The notes: generated by a model from the letters alone, not told the origin. Positions 21,301 through 32,967 are shown, counted from the first letter of the stretch. The stretch is 64,000 nucleotides of DNA from Rusavskia elegans (GCA_011316305.1 SAUG01000058.1:310001-374000); one strand, 5' to 3'. Program-made: numbers and translations.

Positions 21301-22848
21301 TCAGGAATGTACAACAGTAGCCGGCTGGGGTAAGATACCGTCAACCAAGAACGCATCAATTGCAGCCGCGGCTTCCCCACGCAACTGATAGCTCGTGTGT
21401 CCGCTTCCAAACCTTGTCAGCAGTACCGAGTTCGGGACCTGTCTTTGTATCGCTGTTGCCCACACGACTGAAGTGGATGGGTCATACAGCGAGTTCACAA
21501 GGAGTATAGGAGGTGTCTCTGCAATCCTAGGACTGAGTCGGCGCTGAGGATTGGTGGCGAGTGCTGGCCATCCTATGCAATTGGATTGATAGTAGTAGGA
21601 TTGGGTAGAACCCAAGGTCTGGGGCGCAGTGGCAGAAGCCATGTTGATCTTGTATCTGAGGTCAGCAAGGCTGGTAGATTCGTGCAGCCAGTCTTGACAA
21701 CCGATGGCAAGGCCAGCGTACGCTTCGAATGTCTCGGAGGTTGCGAGTGGTGAGGAGAGTAGTGTTGCATTCCCCTTTGCGGCTTGACTGATGGCCTCCG
21801 AGAGAAGGTCCCAGCCGGGGAACTCGGCGGTTGCGTTTTGGAAGAGGAGTAAACCCTGGACGTTTGCGCGGATCTCTTCCCCCGTGACGTCCGGACGGCA
21901 GGCGGAATAGTCTGTTGGGATGCAACCAGGAGCTGGTATGGGCTGTTCCTCTGCCTTACGGATGATGGATTGGTAGACACCAGCTGCGTCCTGACCGTGC
22001 AGTGTACAGTCGACCGTGGTGTTGCACCATGCGAACAACTGATTCAACGTCATCTCATACGCTGTTGCCTCGTCGTTCAGTGTCGTTGTCTCATCCTGGG
22101 TGTGATCAAGGATCCCATCCAGCGCCATTCGGTTGACATTTTCGGGAAAGAGTTCTGCGTAGGTCAGACCGACTTGCGAACCATAAGAGCGGCCCAAGAA
22201 GTTTAACTTCTCGTCGTCGTTGAGCGCTCGTCTCACAAGTTCCATGTCCCTTGCAAGATTCTTGGTATCTAGGTGATTGAACAGTGGGCCTGTGAGATCC
22301 GAGCAGCTCTTTCCAAGAGCCGCATTGTGGGCCACCAAACTTTGGAATTCCTCTTCTGTTGTTGGAAAGCTTGAGACTCGCTCGTTGTACAGGGTTGGAT
22401 CGCATTTGACGAGTTGACTCATGCCGACGCCGCGAGGGTCGATGCCGACGACATCGTAGTTCTCGAGCACCGCCTGACCAAAGTTGGGTGAGGCTTCTGT
22501 GGTTGCAAGGATATACTCGCTGGCCACCCCACCCGGTCCACCAGGGTTGTAAAAGAGTGTCCCAAGACGTGCTGATCCGGCAGCTGGCAGTCGTACCATA
22601 CCTAGCTCAACCGTGCCCTCCTCACGGCTCTCGTAATCTATGGGCACCGATATGAAGCCACGCTGTATACGCGGAGGATCAGATGCGGAACGATTTGCCC
22701 ATCTAACAGCGGGCTGCCATGACGGTGGTGCACTACTTCTTCGGAGAAAAGGCAGCGCTGAGACGGTGGCTGAAAAGGCAAGGAATAATAGTAGAGGCAC
22801 AAACATCATGAAAGCTGGAGCGAAAGACATCCTCTTGCTCAGGAGCAA
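21301..22848 (-). CDS. Secreted alpha/beta-hydrolase peptidase with TAP-like C-terminal domain (S33 type)
   Basis: 515-aa single-exon protein with an N-terminal signal sequence (MSFAPAFMMFVPLLLFLAFSATVSA). Catalytic features are the oxyanion loop NPGGPGG (101-107), the nucleophile elbow GRSYGS with Ser221, a later Asp in NSLYDPSTS and the His in FGSGHTSY near the C-terminus. This matches the fungal/actinobacterial tripeptidyl aminopeptidase-like group, which releases short peptides or acts on small esters/amides. Cysteines (ACRPD, GCQDW, SNCIGW) suggest extracellular disulfides. It is convergent with the methyltransferase, with 196 bp between stops. True substrate unknown. Confidence 0.88.
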   Translation of the reverse strand: MLLSKRMSFAPAFMMFVPLLLFLAFSATVSALPFLRRSSAPPSWQPAVRWANRSASDPPRIQRGFISVPIDYESREEGTVELGMVRLPAAGSARLGTLFYNPGGPGGVASEYILATTEASPNFGQAVLENYDVVGIDPRGVGMSQLVKCDPTLYNERVSSFPTTEEEFQSLVAHNAALGKSCSDLTGPLFNHLDTKNLARDMELVRRALNDDEKLNFLGRSYGSQVGLTYAELFPENVNRMALDGILDHTQDETTTLNDEATAYEMTLNQLFAWCNTTVDCTLHGQDAAGVYQSIIRKAEEQPIPAPGCIPTDYSACRPDVTGEEIRANVQGLLLFQNATAEFPGWDLLSEAISQAAKGNATLLSSPLATSETFEAYAGLAIGCQDWLHESTSLADLRYKINMASATAPQTLGSTQSYYYQSNCIGWPALATNPQRRLSPRIAETPPILLVNSLYDPSTSVVWATAIQRQVPNSVLLTRFGSGHTSYQLRGEAAAAIDAFLVDGILPQPATVVHS

Positions 22849-23939
22849 AAGAGCAATATGAATGAGAGTGATTGCTAGATAAGCTGACTACTGGGAAAGG
22901 GCATCTCGTAGAAAATGTAGAGTGAGAATGCATGACATCACGGTGCATCGAGACAGAAAGACAACAGGGACCCTTTACCACTACTTACCTACATCACCTG
23001 AACCACTACCGAGTATTCCAATATTTCCACAAGGGAATAAGAAGATAGCTCAAGACGGACTCATTGGATAGCGAAGCGAAAGCGCCATATCAAAGGCCGT
23101 CACACCACCGATGAACGTTCTCCTTGGAATTTGACGAGGGTGTGGTCTTACTCTGTTTCCTAGGTACTTGAGTACCCAGATGGAGTACAACCGTACCTTT
23201 GGGTTCAATGTTGATGACGGTACAATGACTGAGTGGAGGAGTGAATTGTCTGGTTGGGGTCAGTCGCCTGCTTAGTCAGCATTAGAGTCTTGGCTCTTCT
23301 TTTTCTTCCCAACTCCCACCGTTTTTTCTTTCCGACTGTCCTGCTACCAAGGTACACTGCCAGTATCCAAAGCAACGCAACAGATTACTGTTGGGAGATG
23401 TGCTAGTCTGTGAAATTGCGGGGTGTATCGTCCTAAGACTGTAAGGGGTTCGTCGAGGTTGATCTAAGCATTAATGTGCTCAACTGCACGCACCAACCAT
23501 CCCTGATTGGTCAAAATGTACATGACAGGTACTGTGGGTCAGCCATCGATCAAAGGTAACCAAGCCGTTGGTATCTTGGTAAGTAACGCCCTAAGGCAGG
23601 TGGAAACGCCGGAGAGCACGTTTGAGCAAGTTCTTGCCCTCGTGGCTTCCACCGTCAATCTACCCGCCCCCTTGATCTTGATCCAGACAACATGATCGAC
23701 TCTTCATCAGCGACGACTGCCTGTCCCCCACGACTCAGCAATCGTGAGTAGTAGTAAGTGCCGAATGTCATTATCAATACCCTTTCCACCTCCTCGGTCC
23801 CGATACTCTCGAGGAGCTTACTCCCTCTTTTCCTTCTGCTTCAATCTTTGCTCCCTGGAAAGAGCCCAGTTGCAGCTCAACGTCTTCCATTGAATTCTTG
23901 ACTCCTTGTCCTACTCCCACTCTGTCGCCAACCGTCGCC
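22849..23939. other. Long intergenic promoter region (peptidase / ferric reductase)
   Basis: 1.09 kb between divergent starts. It contains pyrimidine-rich stretches near 23290-23330 and 23790-23880, typical of fungal core promoters before the reductase start. No gene seen. Confidence 0.45.
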
Positions 23940-26077
23940 ATGGCGAGCTTATGCCTTCTTGTGCTGGCCTCCCTCCATATCCTTCTTGTCTCGTCTCATG
24001 TGTCAACCGGCCGTGATGGTCATGGCCTGATTGGTTACGGTATCACCATGTACATTCCACTCTGTGCTTATACATGCCGCGATGTCCTGTCCACCAGCAT
24101 GCTCGGTTGCTCGGAGCATACGGACATGCACATGCATGGAGGCATGCTAAAGAAGAGGGAAATGGACATGGGCGTCGAGACATCGCCCGAGTGCTACGCT
24201 TCTGACGATAGTTTCCTTCGCACGCTTGCCTACTGCATGTCCACCCATTGCCGGGATGTGGCCATTTGGGACCTTGAGAAGTACTGGAATTTAAACGTTG
24301 CTGGGAGGCAGCCCAACCAGCCTGTTCCTAGAGCGACTTACCAACAGACATTGGCAAACATTGCTACCGAACCAAAGGACAAGCTTGTCGTGGGCGAGGA
24401 ACTGAACCACACGATGATTGTATCCGATGAAGCTTACCAGGCTTCCTACAATGCTCAAGCTATGTTCGAGAAGATGGAGAACAACCACGAGAAATACGGG
24501 TACGTCTTGTCCTCGTGAGACGCGAGCCAAGCTAATTGACATCTCTATCATGTAGTATCGTCCTACTCGTCAGTGGAGCAATCATCCCCATCGCCTTCTC
24601 ACTTCTACGATTCTTTCCGTTCCCAACGGCCTTGGTCACCAAATTCAATGCCTGGTTCGTTGATCCTCCAGTATTTGGATCTCGCCATAAAACGCCCGTC
24701 GCTGGTCTTTTTCACGTACCAACACGTGGCCAGGCATTCTTCATCTTCTACCTGGTGAGCATCAATGTCATACTCAGCGCAGTGGGCTACAGGGGAATTC
24801 AGCCAAACTCGTGGTATGCCAGTATCCTGGGACGTGATGGTCAAATCATATCCTACGTGACCAATCGTTTGGGTGTCCTCAGTTTCGCCAACATCCCGCT
24901 CCTGTTCCTCTACGCTGGCCGCAATAACTTCTTGCTGTGGCTGACAAACTGGAGCCACGGCACGTTCCTGCTATTACACCGTTGGGTTGCATGGATTGCT
25001 ACTCTCCAGGCTATCCTCCACTCAGCCATCTACCTCGATATTTATGTGCATGACGGTACCCATGCAAGTGAGTCTAAGCTCCCTTATTGGATCTGGGGCA
25101 TCGTCGGCACGCTTTGCATGTCGATCCTACTTCCAACTTCAATCTTGCCCATTCGGAAGAACCTGTATGAACTCTTCCTAGCTTGGCATGTCATCCTCTC
25201 GGTGTTTGTTTTGGTCGGATGTCTCTGGCACATCTTGGAGCGCTTCACACGACAATGGGGCTACGAGAACTGGATCTACACCGCGATTGCCATTTGGGGA
25301 TTCGAAAGAGCCATGAGACTGGGCCGACTCGCGAGGAACGGCATCAAGACTGCTCAGGTAACAGTCATAGATAGGGACTATGTCCGCGTCAACATCGAGA
25401 ACGTCAGCGGCTCGGGGCACGCATTCCTCTATTTCCCCACATTGACTTGGCGTGTGTGGGAGAATCATCCGTTTTCCGTAGCTTCAACAGTCCTTTCTGC
25501 TGGCGAACGACCTGGTACACTTCAATATGACGCAGACGTGGAGAAGCTGGGGACTTCGTCGGACGGCTCCGATAGCGATAGCCACGTACGGCAAAATCAC
25601 TCGCCCACCAAGGTTGGTCTCACCTTTCTAGTCAGGACCAAAGCAGGCGTGACCGCGCAGCTCGGCACGCATTCGACGCTACCGGTTCTCGTGGAATCCG
25701 CTTACGGGCCGCATGAGGATCTCTCCGACTATTCCCTGCTGATCTGCATCGCCGGAGGCGTTGGTATCACTGCCTGCATTCCGATATTGCGTGCTCACCC
25801 TGGTACGACGAAATTGTTCTGGGGTGCTCGAAGCCAGAAAGTGATAGAGGCTATGACTCCTTCGCTCGGTGGGGTCGAGATGGAGAGCTATGTGGGAAAG
25901 CGGATGAATATCACCGAGGTTCTTCATCGAGAGCTGATGGAACGTTCAACTACAGCTGCGGTACTAGTTAGCGGTCCGAGCGAAATGGCCGACGAAGTAC
26001 GATGCGTGATCAGCGAGCTCGGCAGGCAGAAAAATGGGGTTCAGGTGAAATTGATTGAGGAGGCCTTCAGTTGGTGA
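23940..26077 (+). CDS. Ferric reductase transmembrane protein (FRE/NOX-like)
   Basis: Transfers electrons from cytosolic NADPH through FAD and two hemes to extracellular Fe(III) or Cu(II). Exons 23940-24499 and 24556-26077 (56-bp intron) give 693 aa. The start MASLCLLVLASLHILLVSSH is a signal sequence, followed by a His/Met/Cys-rich extracellular segment. The ferric-reductase transmembrane domain has paired heme histidines in LLHRWVAW / ILHSAIY and LAWHVIL / CLWHILERF. The FAD-binding motif NHPFSVAS is present, as is the NADPH loop CIAGGVGITACIPIL. The motif set is complete and it should be active. The nearest neighbours are secreted proteins, with no siderophore genes in view. Confidence 0.9.
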
Positions 26078-27559
26078 TTGCTTCTGTGCTCTCATTCGCA
26101 GGATCAAGACACTCTGGTACTCTCACAATCGTGCTACTGTATTGGTGAACTTATGAGGAAACGAAAGTATACAAGTAATAGCACCAGACAATTGAGTAGC
26201 TCTCTGGATGGAACACGATCAGATGGTACGTTCTTGATTACTACGCAGGGCTGGGACCCTAATAATAATTGTTTGTCGCCAGCGGAGGTTCGTCCGCCCG
26301 AGACCCTGAGACGCCTTCCCCAATAAAACCTTAATCCAACCACTCTCTAATACTATTCAACCCACACGATATGCTTTGATGAAGCCTCATATCGATCGGG
26401 ACTTGCATATTCATCGTGACTACTTTCTACACGATCCTGGTATGGACATCATCTCTGCGGATTTCACCAGAACACCAAGCGCTTATACTGAACCTGGCTG
26501 CTGGGTTCTATTCTCGTCTGCGTCCGAAGAAGATGAATCCGGATCTAGGATCGGGACCGGAAAGGCATATGCGAAAGCGATATTTCGCGCATCATCTTTA
26601 CCAAGTTCCAACTTCCACGTTGTCGAGCGAGTGCAACTATGACAAGCATTCGAACCCAGGGTGGAGCCAATAGGGCCCGTATTCAATGCTTCCGTCGCAT
26701 CTGAGGTATCAGAGCTCAAAATAAGCTTCGGCTTTCCAACGACGCGCACCCTTGGTAGGCGCACTTATTCGGTTGTTCCTGGAAAAATGTCCCAAGACTC
26801 CCAACATCGCTGATCGCGTGTAGCTAATTCTGCCGCCGCATGGTCCGGAGAGATTCGACCTCTCCTCACCAATCTCCAGTTCCATATATCTGGAACGGTC
26901 CAAGCTTTGGTGGAACGTCATGCAGCCCCAACGGTCAGACCTCTGTAGGGGATCTCAACGCTCGAGCATCTCACCGCGCGGAACCGGGATCGCTTTCTCT
27001 TGCCCAAGGGTCGGATCACTCAACTCATCATGATAAGCAGTACCACGTGAGCCCTGGATCTCACGAAGATCATATCATGTTAAGCCTTTCGCTCTTACCT
27101 TGCAATGCCCTAATTGGGAAGAGCAGGCGGCAGCGTGCTCCAGCGATAAATGCCATGTTCACCGGCTTGCTTAGAACTGATCTATCGTCGGAGAGATTCC
27201 TGATCCGCTTTCCTCTACCGAAGAGCCACTCCAAAAATCTTATCGGCGGATAGCTGGAGAGGTCAAAGCTATGATTTCGTGTTCTACTAACCTGCAGTGG
27301 ATACTAGCCCCGTACAATTTCTTCTTATCCACCTTATCTACGGCTATGGTCTCCGTATCCGTATTCCAGCTATGACCGGTAGGGCAAGTCTCGTTATTTT
27401 TGTTCTGCACAGTATGCCGTACGACCCCGAAAAACCTGCTTTGTTCAAGCCCCCAAGGTTCAAAAAGTCATAGACACCCCACCATTTCAGGGGTCCAGCC
27501 TTCTCCCTTCCCTCACTCTACGATTGGTACCACAAGCAAACGATACAAACGCACAGAAG
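26078..27559. other. Intergenic, no supported gene
   Basis: About 1.5 kb. Frames of up to 137 codons on both strands (for example 26483-26764 minus, 26840-27253 plus) show no family motif, signal peptide or splice-coherent extension. It holds the promoter of the secreted protein at 27560. Confidence 0.4.
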
Positions 27560-28435
27560 ATGTTACTCTCATCTGCCCGTTATTGCTACACCCTAGCCCT
27601 GCTAGCTTTCGCCCTCATTCTCCCTACCATCGGAGCGGTCCCTTACTCAAAGAGCACACGTAATTCTATACTGGCATCTTTAAATAAGCCCCAGAAAGAG
27701 CGCTACAATGTACATACGGCTGGCGTTCCAGGACCCCTCGAAGCCAGAGGGCCCGGCGACCAGGCTGGCCACCCTGCCAGCCTCATGCACACCATGACCA
27801 GGGTACCTGGCTCTTTCAAAGCCCTTGCAACAATTGTGCCGGTCAGAGAGGCTGCTGCTGCCTTGTAAGTTCTGTTGTGGCCCTTCCCTCACCGTCTCTA
27901 TCCGTGCCATCAGCCTCACGGTATCCGTGCGCTGCGCGAACGTTCCGGACTGCAGAGGCATAATAATAACAATCACTAATCTCACAATTTTCTTTCAATT
28001 AGGGAAGATTTCTTCATGGACCTCTATGAAGCTGTCCAGACCACATGGTCCAATCAGCCTCGCCATAGAAGCGTCGCCTATAAGAACCACGGATTCAGTC
28101 TTGTAATCACAGCCATGGGTGACACGATCCCCTGGGAATTCGTGCAGCAGCTGGCCTTGAACGGATGGACCTTCGCAGCAAGGGGTTTCACGGATCTGTT
28201 CGATGTCATGTACGCCAACGACAACGGTAGTATCATGGTCAGCATTTCCCTCCGGTTGCTGGGCCACGCACTTCCAGGCGCCGAACCGGGCACCGGGTCT
28301 GGAGAATCGAGTCAGACGGGTTGGGCGGGCGGCGCTGATGAGAGCGGCGACTGGAGAGAAGGAAGTGTGCCCAGTGTCGGGTCGGGAGCGGATGCAAATA
28401 ATATGGGTCATATGAATTGGGGAGGAACGCGTTAA
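27560..28435 (+). CDS. Small secreted protein of unknown function (245 aa)
   Basis: Exons 27560-27864 and 28003-28435, with a 138-bp intron that is long for this window (GTAAGT...TTAG, phase closes). The start MLLSSARYCYTLALLAFALILPTIGAVPYS gives a clear signal peptide. Upstream non-ATG extension was rejected. The middle section (EDFFMDLYEAVQTTWSNQ, DTIPWEFVQQLALNGWTFAARGFTDLFDVMY) looks like a compact folded domain. The C-terminus is Gly/Ser-rich and probably disordered. I recognise no family. There are few cysteines, so it is not a classical cysteine-rich effector. Confidence 0.7.
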
Positions 28436-29302
28436 CGGTTTTTGGGAGCCTTGCTCGGGGTGTTGGAGTTCTTTCTATTGTTGTCTGGGGGGTCCGGGAT
28501 TCAAATCGCTCCACCGAAGGATTAAGGCATTGGCAGCTTTCATGACTTTCGAATTTTTTCCCGTTGAATATATCCCTCAGTGGATCCGTGATGGTGATGG
28601 TGATGGTGATGGTGCTTGAGGCGTTTTGGTTCTGTCTTTGCAACCACAGCATGTTTCTTACTCTCAAAAACAGGTGCAACCTTGTTATGAACACCCGTTG
28701 CCGCCTGCATCTCTGCTCAATGCACTCCGAAATCATGTACAATATCCCTACCCGTTTTATATAAGGACAGGCAAGGGCATCCAGTTCTTGCCCTGAGCCG
28801 GATAACGTTCGCCACCGGCTCGATTCAATGTCGCGTAGACTACGGAACTATCTCAGGTCCGTTCTGCTGATGTCAAGAAGTGATCTTGGGCTTGCGATGA
28901 GCTCTGAAATACAGTATGGTAGGTCTCACGGCTCATTGTGTCCCACGACAGTGGATGTTCCCAATATTATCTACAGTTTCTGTAAGCGGCAGTTTCCTCA
29001 AGGTCTTGGTACTAACACGCGATGCGGAGCCAGGCGCTCCAAATAGAAAGTTTTACATCATCCACTACAGGTTCCTTTACCCGAGGAATATTCTCGAATA
29101 CCTACCTAGGTATTCGAAGATTGATGAGAACAGTATGAAGGCCATAGAACGCATGGATCGGTCCGTATACTTTTTAAAAATTCAAGCTGCTACACAATCA
29201 GAATATGCCCACGATTCATCTGTTTGTTCGCCAATCCATCCATCTCACCCGCCACCCCAAATTCACTTATTGTAAGCAATGTAAGTACCGATGGCATCCC
29301 AT
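28436..29302. other. Intergenic between two convergent secreted-protein genes
   Basis: 867 bp with no supported gene. A short perfect run of GATGGT units lies near 28590-28615. Confidence 0.45.
28589..28614. repeat. Short (GATGGT)n microsatellite
   Basis: About four GATGGT hexamer units in a row in the 3' flank of the 245-aa secreted protein gene. Confidence 0.8.
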
Positions 29303-29653
29303 TCAGCAACTGCACCCGCAAGCCTTGCAATTACCCTTCCCGCAGCTCGCACTCCCGATACTGCCCGGCGCGCATTGCCCAGCGCTGCCGCAGGTAAGCC
29401 AGGCTCCGTTCCCGTTGTTGGCAGCGAGCCAGCACCATTCGCCTGCGGAGCCGCAAGTCCTCCAGCAGAAGCCGCCGTCGCAGCCGTAGGGGGCGCCGTA
29501 GTGGCAGGCGCGTTCGACCAAATTACCGGCGGGAGCGAGCTCGGTGGCGTTGATGGTTCCGCGCTCGTCGTCGGCGCTGGGGCGGGCGTCGTTGGTGGCG
29601 GATAGGGCGACGGTGATTTGGGTGAGTGTGATGAGGAGGGCGGAGAGCTTCAT
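29303..29653 (-). CDS. Small cysteine-rich secreted protein, effector-like
   Basis: 116-aa precursor without introns. The start at MKLSALLITLTQITVALSA gives a signal peptide; an upstream in-frame Met would add a phenylalanine/proline-rich leader and was rejected. A pro-region (NDARPSADDERGTINATELAPAGNLVE) precedes the mature domain, which holds ten cysteines in about 50 residues: CHYGAPYGC, GGFCWRTCG, EWCWLAA, WLTCG, QCAPG, SCGKGNCKACGCSC. The spacing resembles the small secreted Cys/Gly/Trp proteins found in many Pezizomycotina, including IDI-2-type proteins, but that assignment is tentative. Role (host interaction, antimicrobial or self-recognition) unknown. Confidence 0.75.
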   Translation of the reverse strand: MKLSALLITLTQITVALSATNDARPSADDERGTINATELAPAGNLVERACHYGAPYGCDGGFCWRTCGSAGEWCWLAANNGNGAWLTCGSAGQCAPGSIGSASCGKGNCKACGCSC

Positions 29654-29857
29654 GGTGATGGTTCTGGGGAGATTGTCAGCGACGATGAGAGGGGGTGGAG
29701 GGAAGAAGAAGAAGCAGGACTGCACCTACGCTGAAGAATGAGGTCGGACCTAGACTGACGTGGTAGGAATGGCTGTTGATGATGCTGATGCTAATTTTCT
29801 CGGAGTCCTTGAAGTGATGAGTTGGAAGAAATGAGAACGACTGGGGAAAGAGACCAT

Positions 29858-29865
29858 CTTTTATA
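29858..29865 (-). promoter_or_regulatory. TATA-like box (TATAAAAG) of the cysteine-rich secreted protein gene
   Basis: On the minus strand, about 205 bp upstream of the start at 29653. A good match to the TATA consensus, and one of few in the window. Confidence 0.4.
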
Positions 29866-30789
29866 TCTTTGTTACCGCCCCGTTCAATCCCCCTTTTTGA
29901 TGCATTTTCAAGCTGTGATACATCACAATGTGGGCTCAGCTGCCATGCCTTGACGCTTATGTTCTCACCGCTTCATGATTTAGACGTCCATAGGACCACA
30001 TTAGTGCTGATCGGCGAAGATGTACGACATTGTTGGACGTGTCTCGGCAGGGTAACATGCCGTCTTACATGAGGTGAAAGAGAGATTTGGATCATCTCCT
30101 TAGTATTACTCAATTTGCCAGACAGCTTGGATGAAAGTAAGGTTTGAGAAGCCTTCGGCGCACTTCCCCAATTCTCTATACACTGGTATCGGAAAGTGTT
30201 TTCGGAGGATATGAGCACAAAACCTCTCTTTCTCGCCTCGTGCAGCGAGCTTAGTATTAGCTGGACACCGAATATTGTAGAAATAATTGCAATGATGACT
30301 GCGGAGGTAAATGCAGGGATGACTGTAGACATGATGCAGAGATGACTGCCGAGACGAATGCTGAGATGGCTGCTGAGATGACTAAGATTGAGACGAGATT
30401 TAGCAAAGGTTACACCTGAGAAAAGGTTTAACATTGTAAGTGGAATGATTCTTCAGAAATCGGGCTTGACCTTGGTCCTTGGCATTCTTATAGAGTGGGT
30501 GATTGGTTCCGTATTCAGCGAACTGCTTGGATCCTTCCCCACAGTTGCATACATGAGTACCATCGCAAGGAACGAGTGGGCAGCGTCGTCTCGCATCGAG
30601 ACCTGTTCCTGATTAATGTTCTTTCTCTCTCGCAAAGCGACTCTTTAATTGTACCGACTTATCTTTATCCCACTTCGGCAATGACAAACAGTTATCTGCC
30701 CAATCGTGTTTCGATTTTATTGTCGCTGGGTCTGTGGATGGCAGGTCTGCAACCATCTTATCAAAGGATGTCAGCCATTGATTCATCCT
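29866..30789. other. Intergenic with a degenerate minisatellite
   Basis: No supported gene. It contains the 12-bp-type repeat at about 30290-30385, listed separately. Confidence 0.4.
30290..30385. repeat. Degenerate tandem repeat of an ATGACTGC(N)GAG-like unit
   Basis: Successive units such as ATGACTGCGGAG, ATGACTGCCGAG, ACGAATGCTGAG, ATGGCTGCTGAG and ATGACTAAGATTGAG, spaced about 12 bp apart, with interrupted copies on the left. Mostly multiples of three. Confidence 0.6.
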
Positions 30790-32618
30790 TCACGTCCTTT
30801 TTTCCTTCTTTTTCTTTTTGCCTTCTTGACCACCGCCCTCGCCATTGACATTGCTCGGTCTTGCCTGACCATCTTGAATTAGACTTTCTATCTTCTCTCT
30901 GTTCTCGGAGATTGCGGCCTCAGGACTCAAGTTGTCTGGGGTCCGAAGTTGCCAGGCTATGATCACCTTCAGGGCTTTCCCCACCCACGGACCGTCTTTG
31001 GTCTCAAACTCCTTAGCAAGCTTCTTGCCATCCACCAGTGGCTTCAGCTGATATGCCTCGAGTAGATCCAAGTCTTTCAGGGTAGAAAGCCAATGTGCGT
31101 ATTCCTCGAGAAGCTCATGATGCTCTGATGGAAGTCAGCTCATGAAAACCATTAGCTAGTTATTGACTCACGTTTTGGAGCAGATTCTGTGATCTCGGTC
31201 AAGATTGCATACATTACACTGCATCGCCAGTTCGGACCCCACTCACGTATGAACAGTCCCTGCTCTTGGCGGCTAACGTTATCTTGTTTCCGCTTAAGAG
31301 GATTATTTGTTGATTCCTCATTGATCACTGCATGTCTGACCTGTATGATACTCCCCAGATGCGATGCTGCATTGTCGATGAGCTTTGCGCTCTTATTGTC
31401 GGCTTTGATGCCTTCTTGAGCGGCCATCTTTGCTGACGTTGGAGCTACTCCGCCTGGTTTCTTTGGGGCTGGCCGCTCAACCCTTGCCCACGGGACGAAG
31501 GCACAGAGAAGCCACATAGGGTAGACATCCTTGGGTTTGTTCAACAAGGTAGACTTAACGATTGTCATGGCGTTCTGAGCGCCAGACTGCTCGGACTCCG
31601 CAGTGATGAAAGCCTGAAGCTGGTCATAGGCTTTTTGCCAATTTGAAAGTGCCGTGCCTGGAGGGGAAGAATCGCTGCCAGGAATAGTAAAGATCGTTTT
31701 GTATAGACCTAGCCGATCGATGAGATGAAGAGCTTGGCGTGGATTCGGTCCTGATATATTATGTCAGTGGTCAGGGAGATAGCGTTCTGGGCCAAGACTA
31801 CCTTGTAGCATTTTGGTAATTTCGATGCCTACACGTTCCCGCGTAATCTTAAGCTTGAATTCCTCCCAAATGCCAGAATCATTCATAGCTCGCTCATCTT
31901 CTGGATCGATGCTATATCCGAGTCTACTAGCAAAGCGAATCGCTCTGAGCACACGAAGAGGATCATCTTTGAACGTCTGATACGGGGAAAGAGGTGTCTT
32001 GATCACACCGCGCTCCATGTCTTTGAACCCCCGGCCAGTGAAATCTTCGATTTCCGATCTGTCAAGATTATAGAACATTGCATTGACGGTAGCATCTCGG
32101 CGCAGCGCATCATCCTCGGGAGTTCCAAATTCCATCTGTGGGTTTCGACTATCCTCGGTATACGTCTCCTTTCGAAGGTTGACTAGGTCAATATCGAGTC
32201 CCATAATGTGGCCGGTGGTTGTCTCAAGGTGCTTGGACTTCTCGGGGTTTGCCTCGATCTTTGACAGCTTCACACTCTTTGGGTACTTAGCTTGCGTGTC
32301 TGGTTGCTCGAGATATTGCTTCATAAGAATGCCAAACTTGTATCCCGTCATTGAGTCGATAGCAATATCGATGTCTTTGCTACCAACTCCGAGAAGCTTG
32401 TCACGAACCCACCCTCCTGTGAACCGGAGTTGGGGTCTGGAGTGACCATCGAGTGTGCCGATGTAATTGGAAACATCAAGCAAGAGTTGACGAAGAGTCG
32501 CCTCTTGTTCGCTCAATGTGATCGTCTTCCGCATGGCAGCAAAACGTTTAAACCAAGATGTACTACTGATCAGTGATCGAGATTGCGCACGCCGTAGAGA
32601 CAGCAGTCGACATAGCAT
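30790..32618 (-). CDS. CCA1: CCA-adding tRNA nucleotidyltransferase
   Basis: Adds or repairs the 3'-CCA of tRNAs in cytosol/nucleus and mitochondria. Exons 32618-31802, 31750-31172 and 31124-30790 (introns 51 and 47 bp) give 576 aa. The class II nucleotidyltransferase head has RFTGGWVRDKLLG and KDIDIAIDSMTGY (the metal-binding DxD). RRDATVNAMFYNL and DDPLRVLRAIRFASRLGY (the CCA-selecting/neck motifs) follow. The C-terminus ends in a lysine-rich tail (GKKKKKEKRT). The N-terminus MLCRLLSLRRAQSRSLISSTSW looks like a mitochondrial presequence, and a second Met (32534, MRKTITLSEQE) fits a non-mitochondrial isoform. Confidence 0.92.
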
Positions 32619-32967
32619 TCATAAGAGAATCTACCGTACAACAACAGTTGAAGAGAGGACTACAAGGATCTGTTCTACCGCACTGGATATGTGTGCGCAA
32701 AGATAAGGAAGCCGAGCAAGCATTAGGATCCGGGATCGACAGAAACTACTTGTTCTGATGAAGCATGGATTTCATATGGCGTTTGCTGTGACTCAACAGA
32801 GATTCTCTCGAGATTCTCCTGACTTGAAAATGCCAAGACATGTAGGCGCTGATATAGCCACAGCTGCGTCGATTTATCAAAACATAACCCGTCTCTTGAA
32901 CATCGCTTGACTCCATGAGTTTCTGATTTGATCGAAAAGCTTGCTCAGGGGTTTCAGTCTGCCAAGC
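32619..32967. promoter_or_regulatory. Divergent promoter between CCA1 and the U2B''-like gene
   Basis: 349 bp between divergent starts. No clear box elements seen. Confidence 0.4.

Noticed and set aside
26483..26764. Minus-strand 93-codon frame with low-complexity Asp/Ser end
   Set aside because: No signal peptide, family match or intron structure; an opposite-strand frame of similar length overlaps it.
29291..29605. Plus-strand Ala/Val/Gly-rich 104-codon frame
   Set aside because: Antisense shadow of the cysteine-rich secreted protein gene; composition is what the reverse of Cys/Gly codons gives.
29973..30434. 153-codon minus-strand frame over the minisatellite
   Set aside because: Openness is explained by the three-base periodic repeat; no conserved features.
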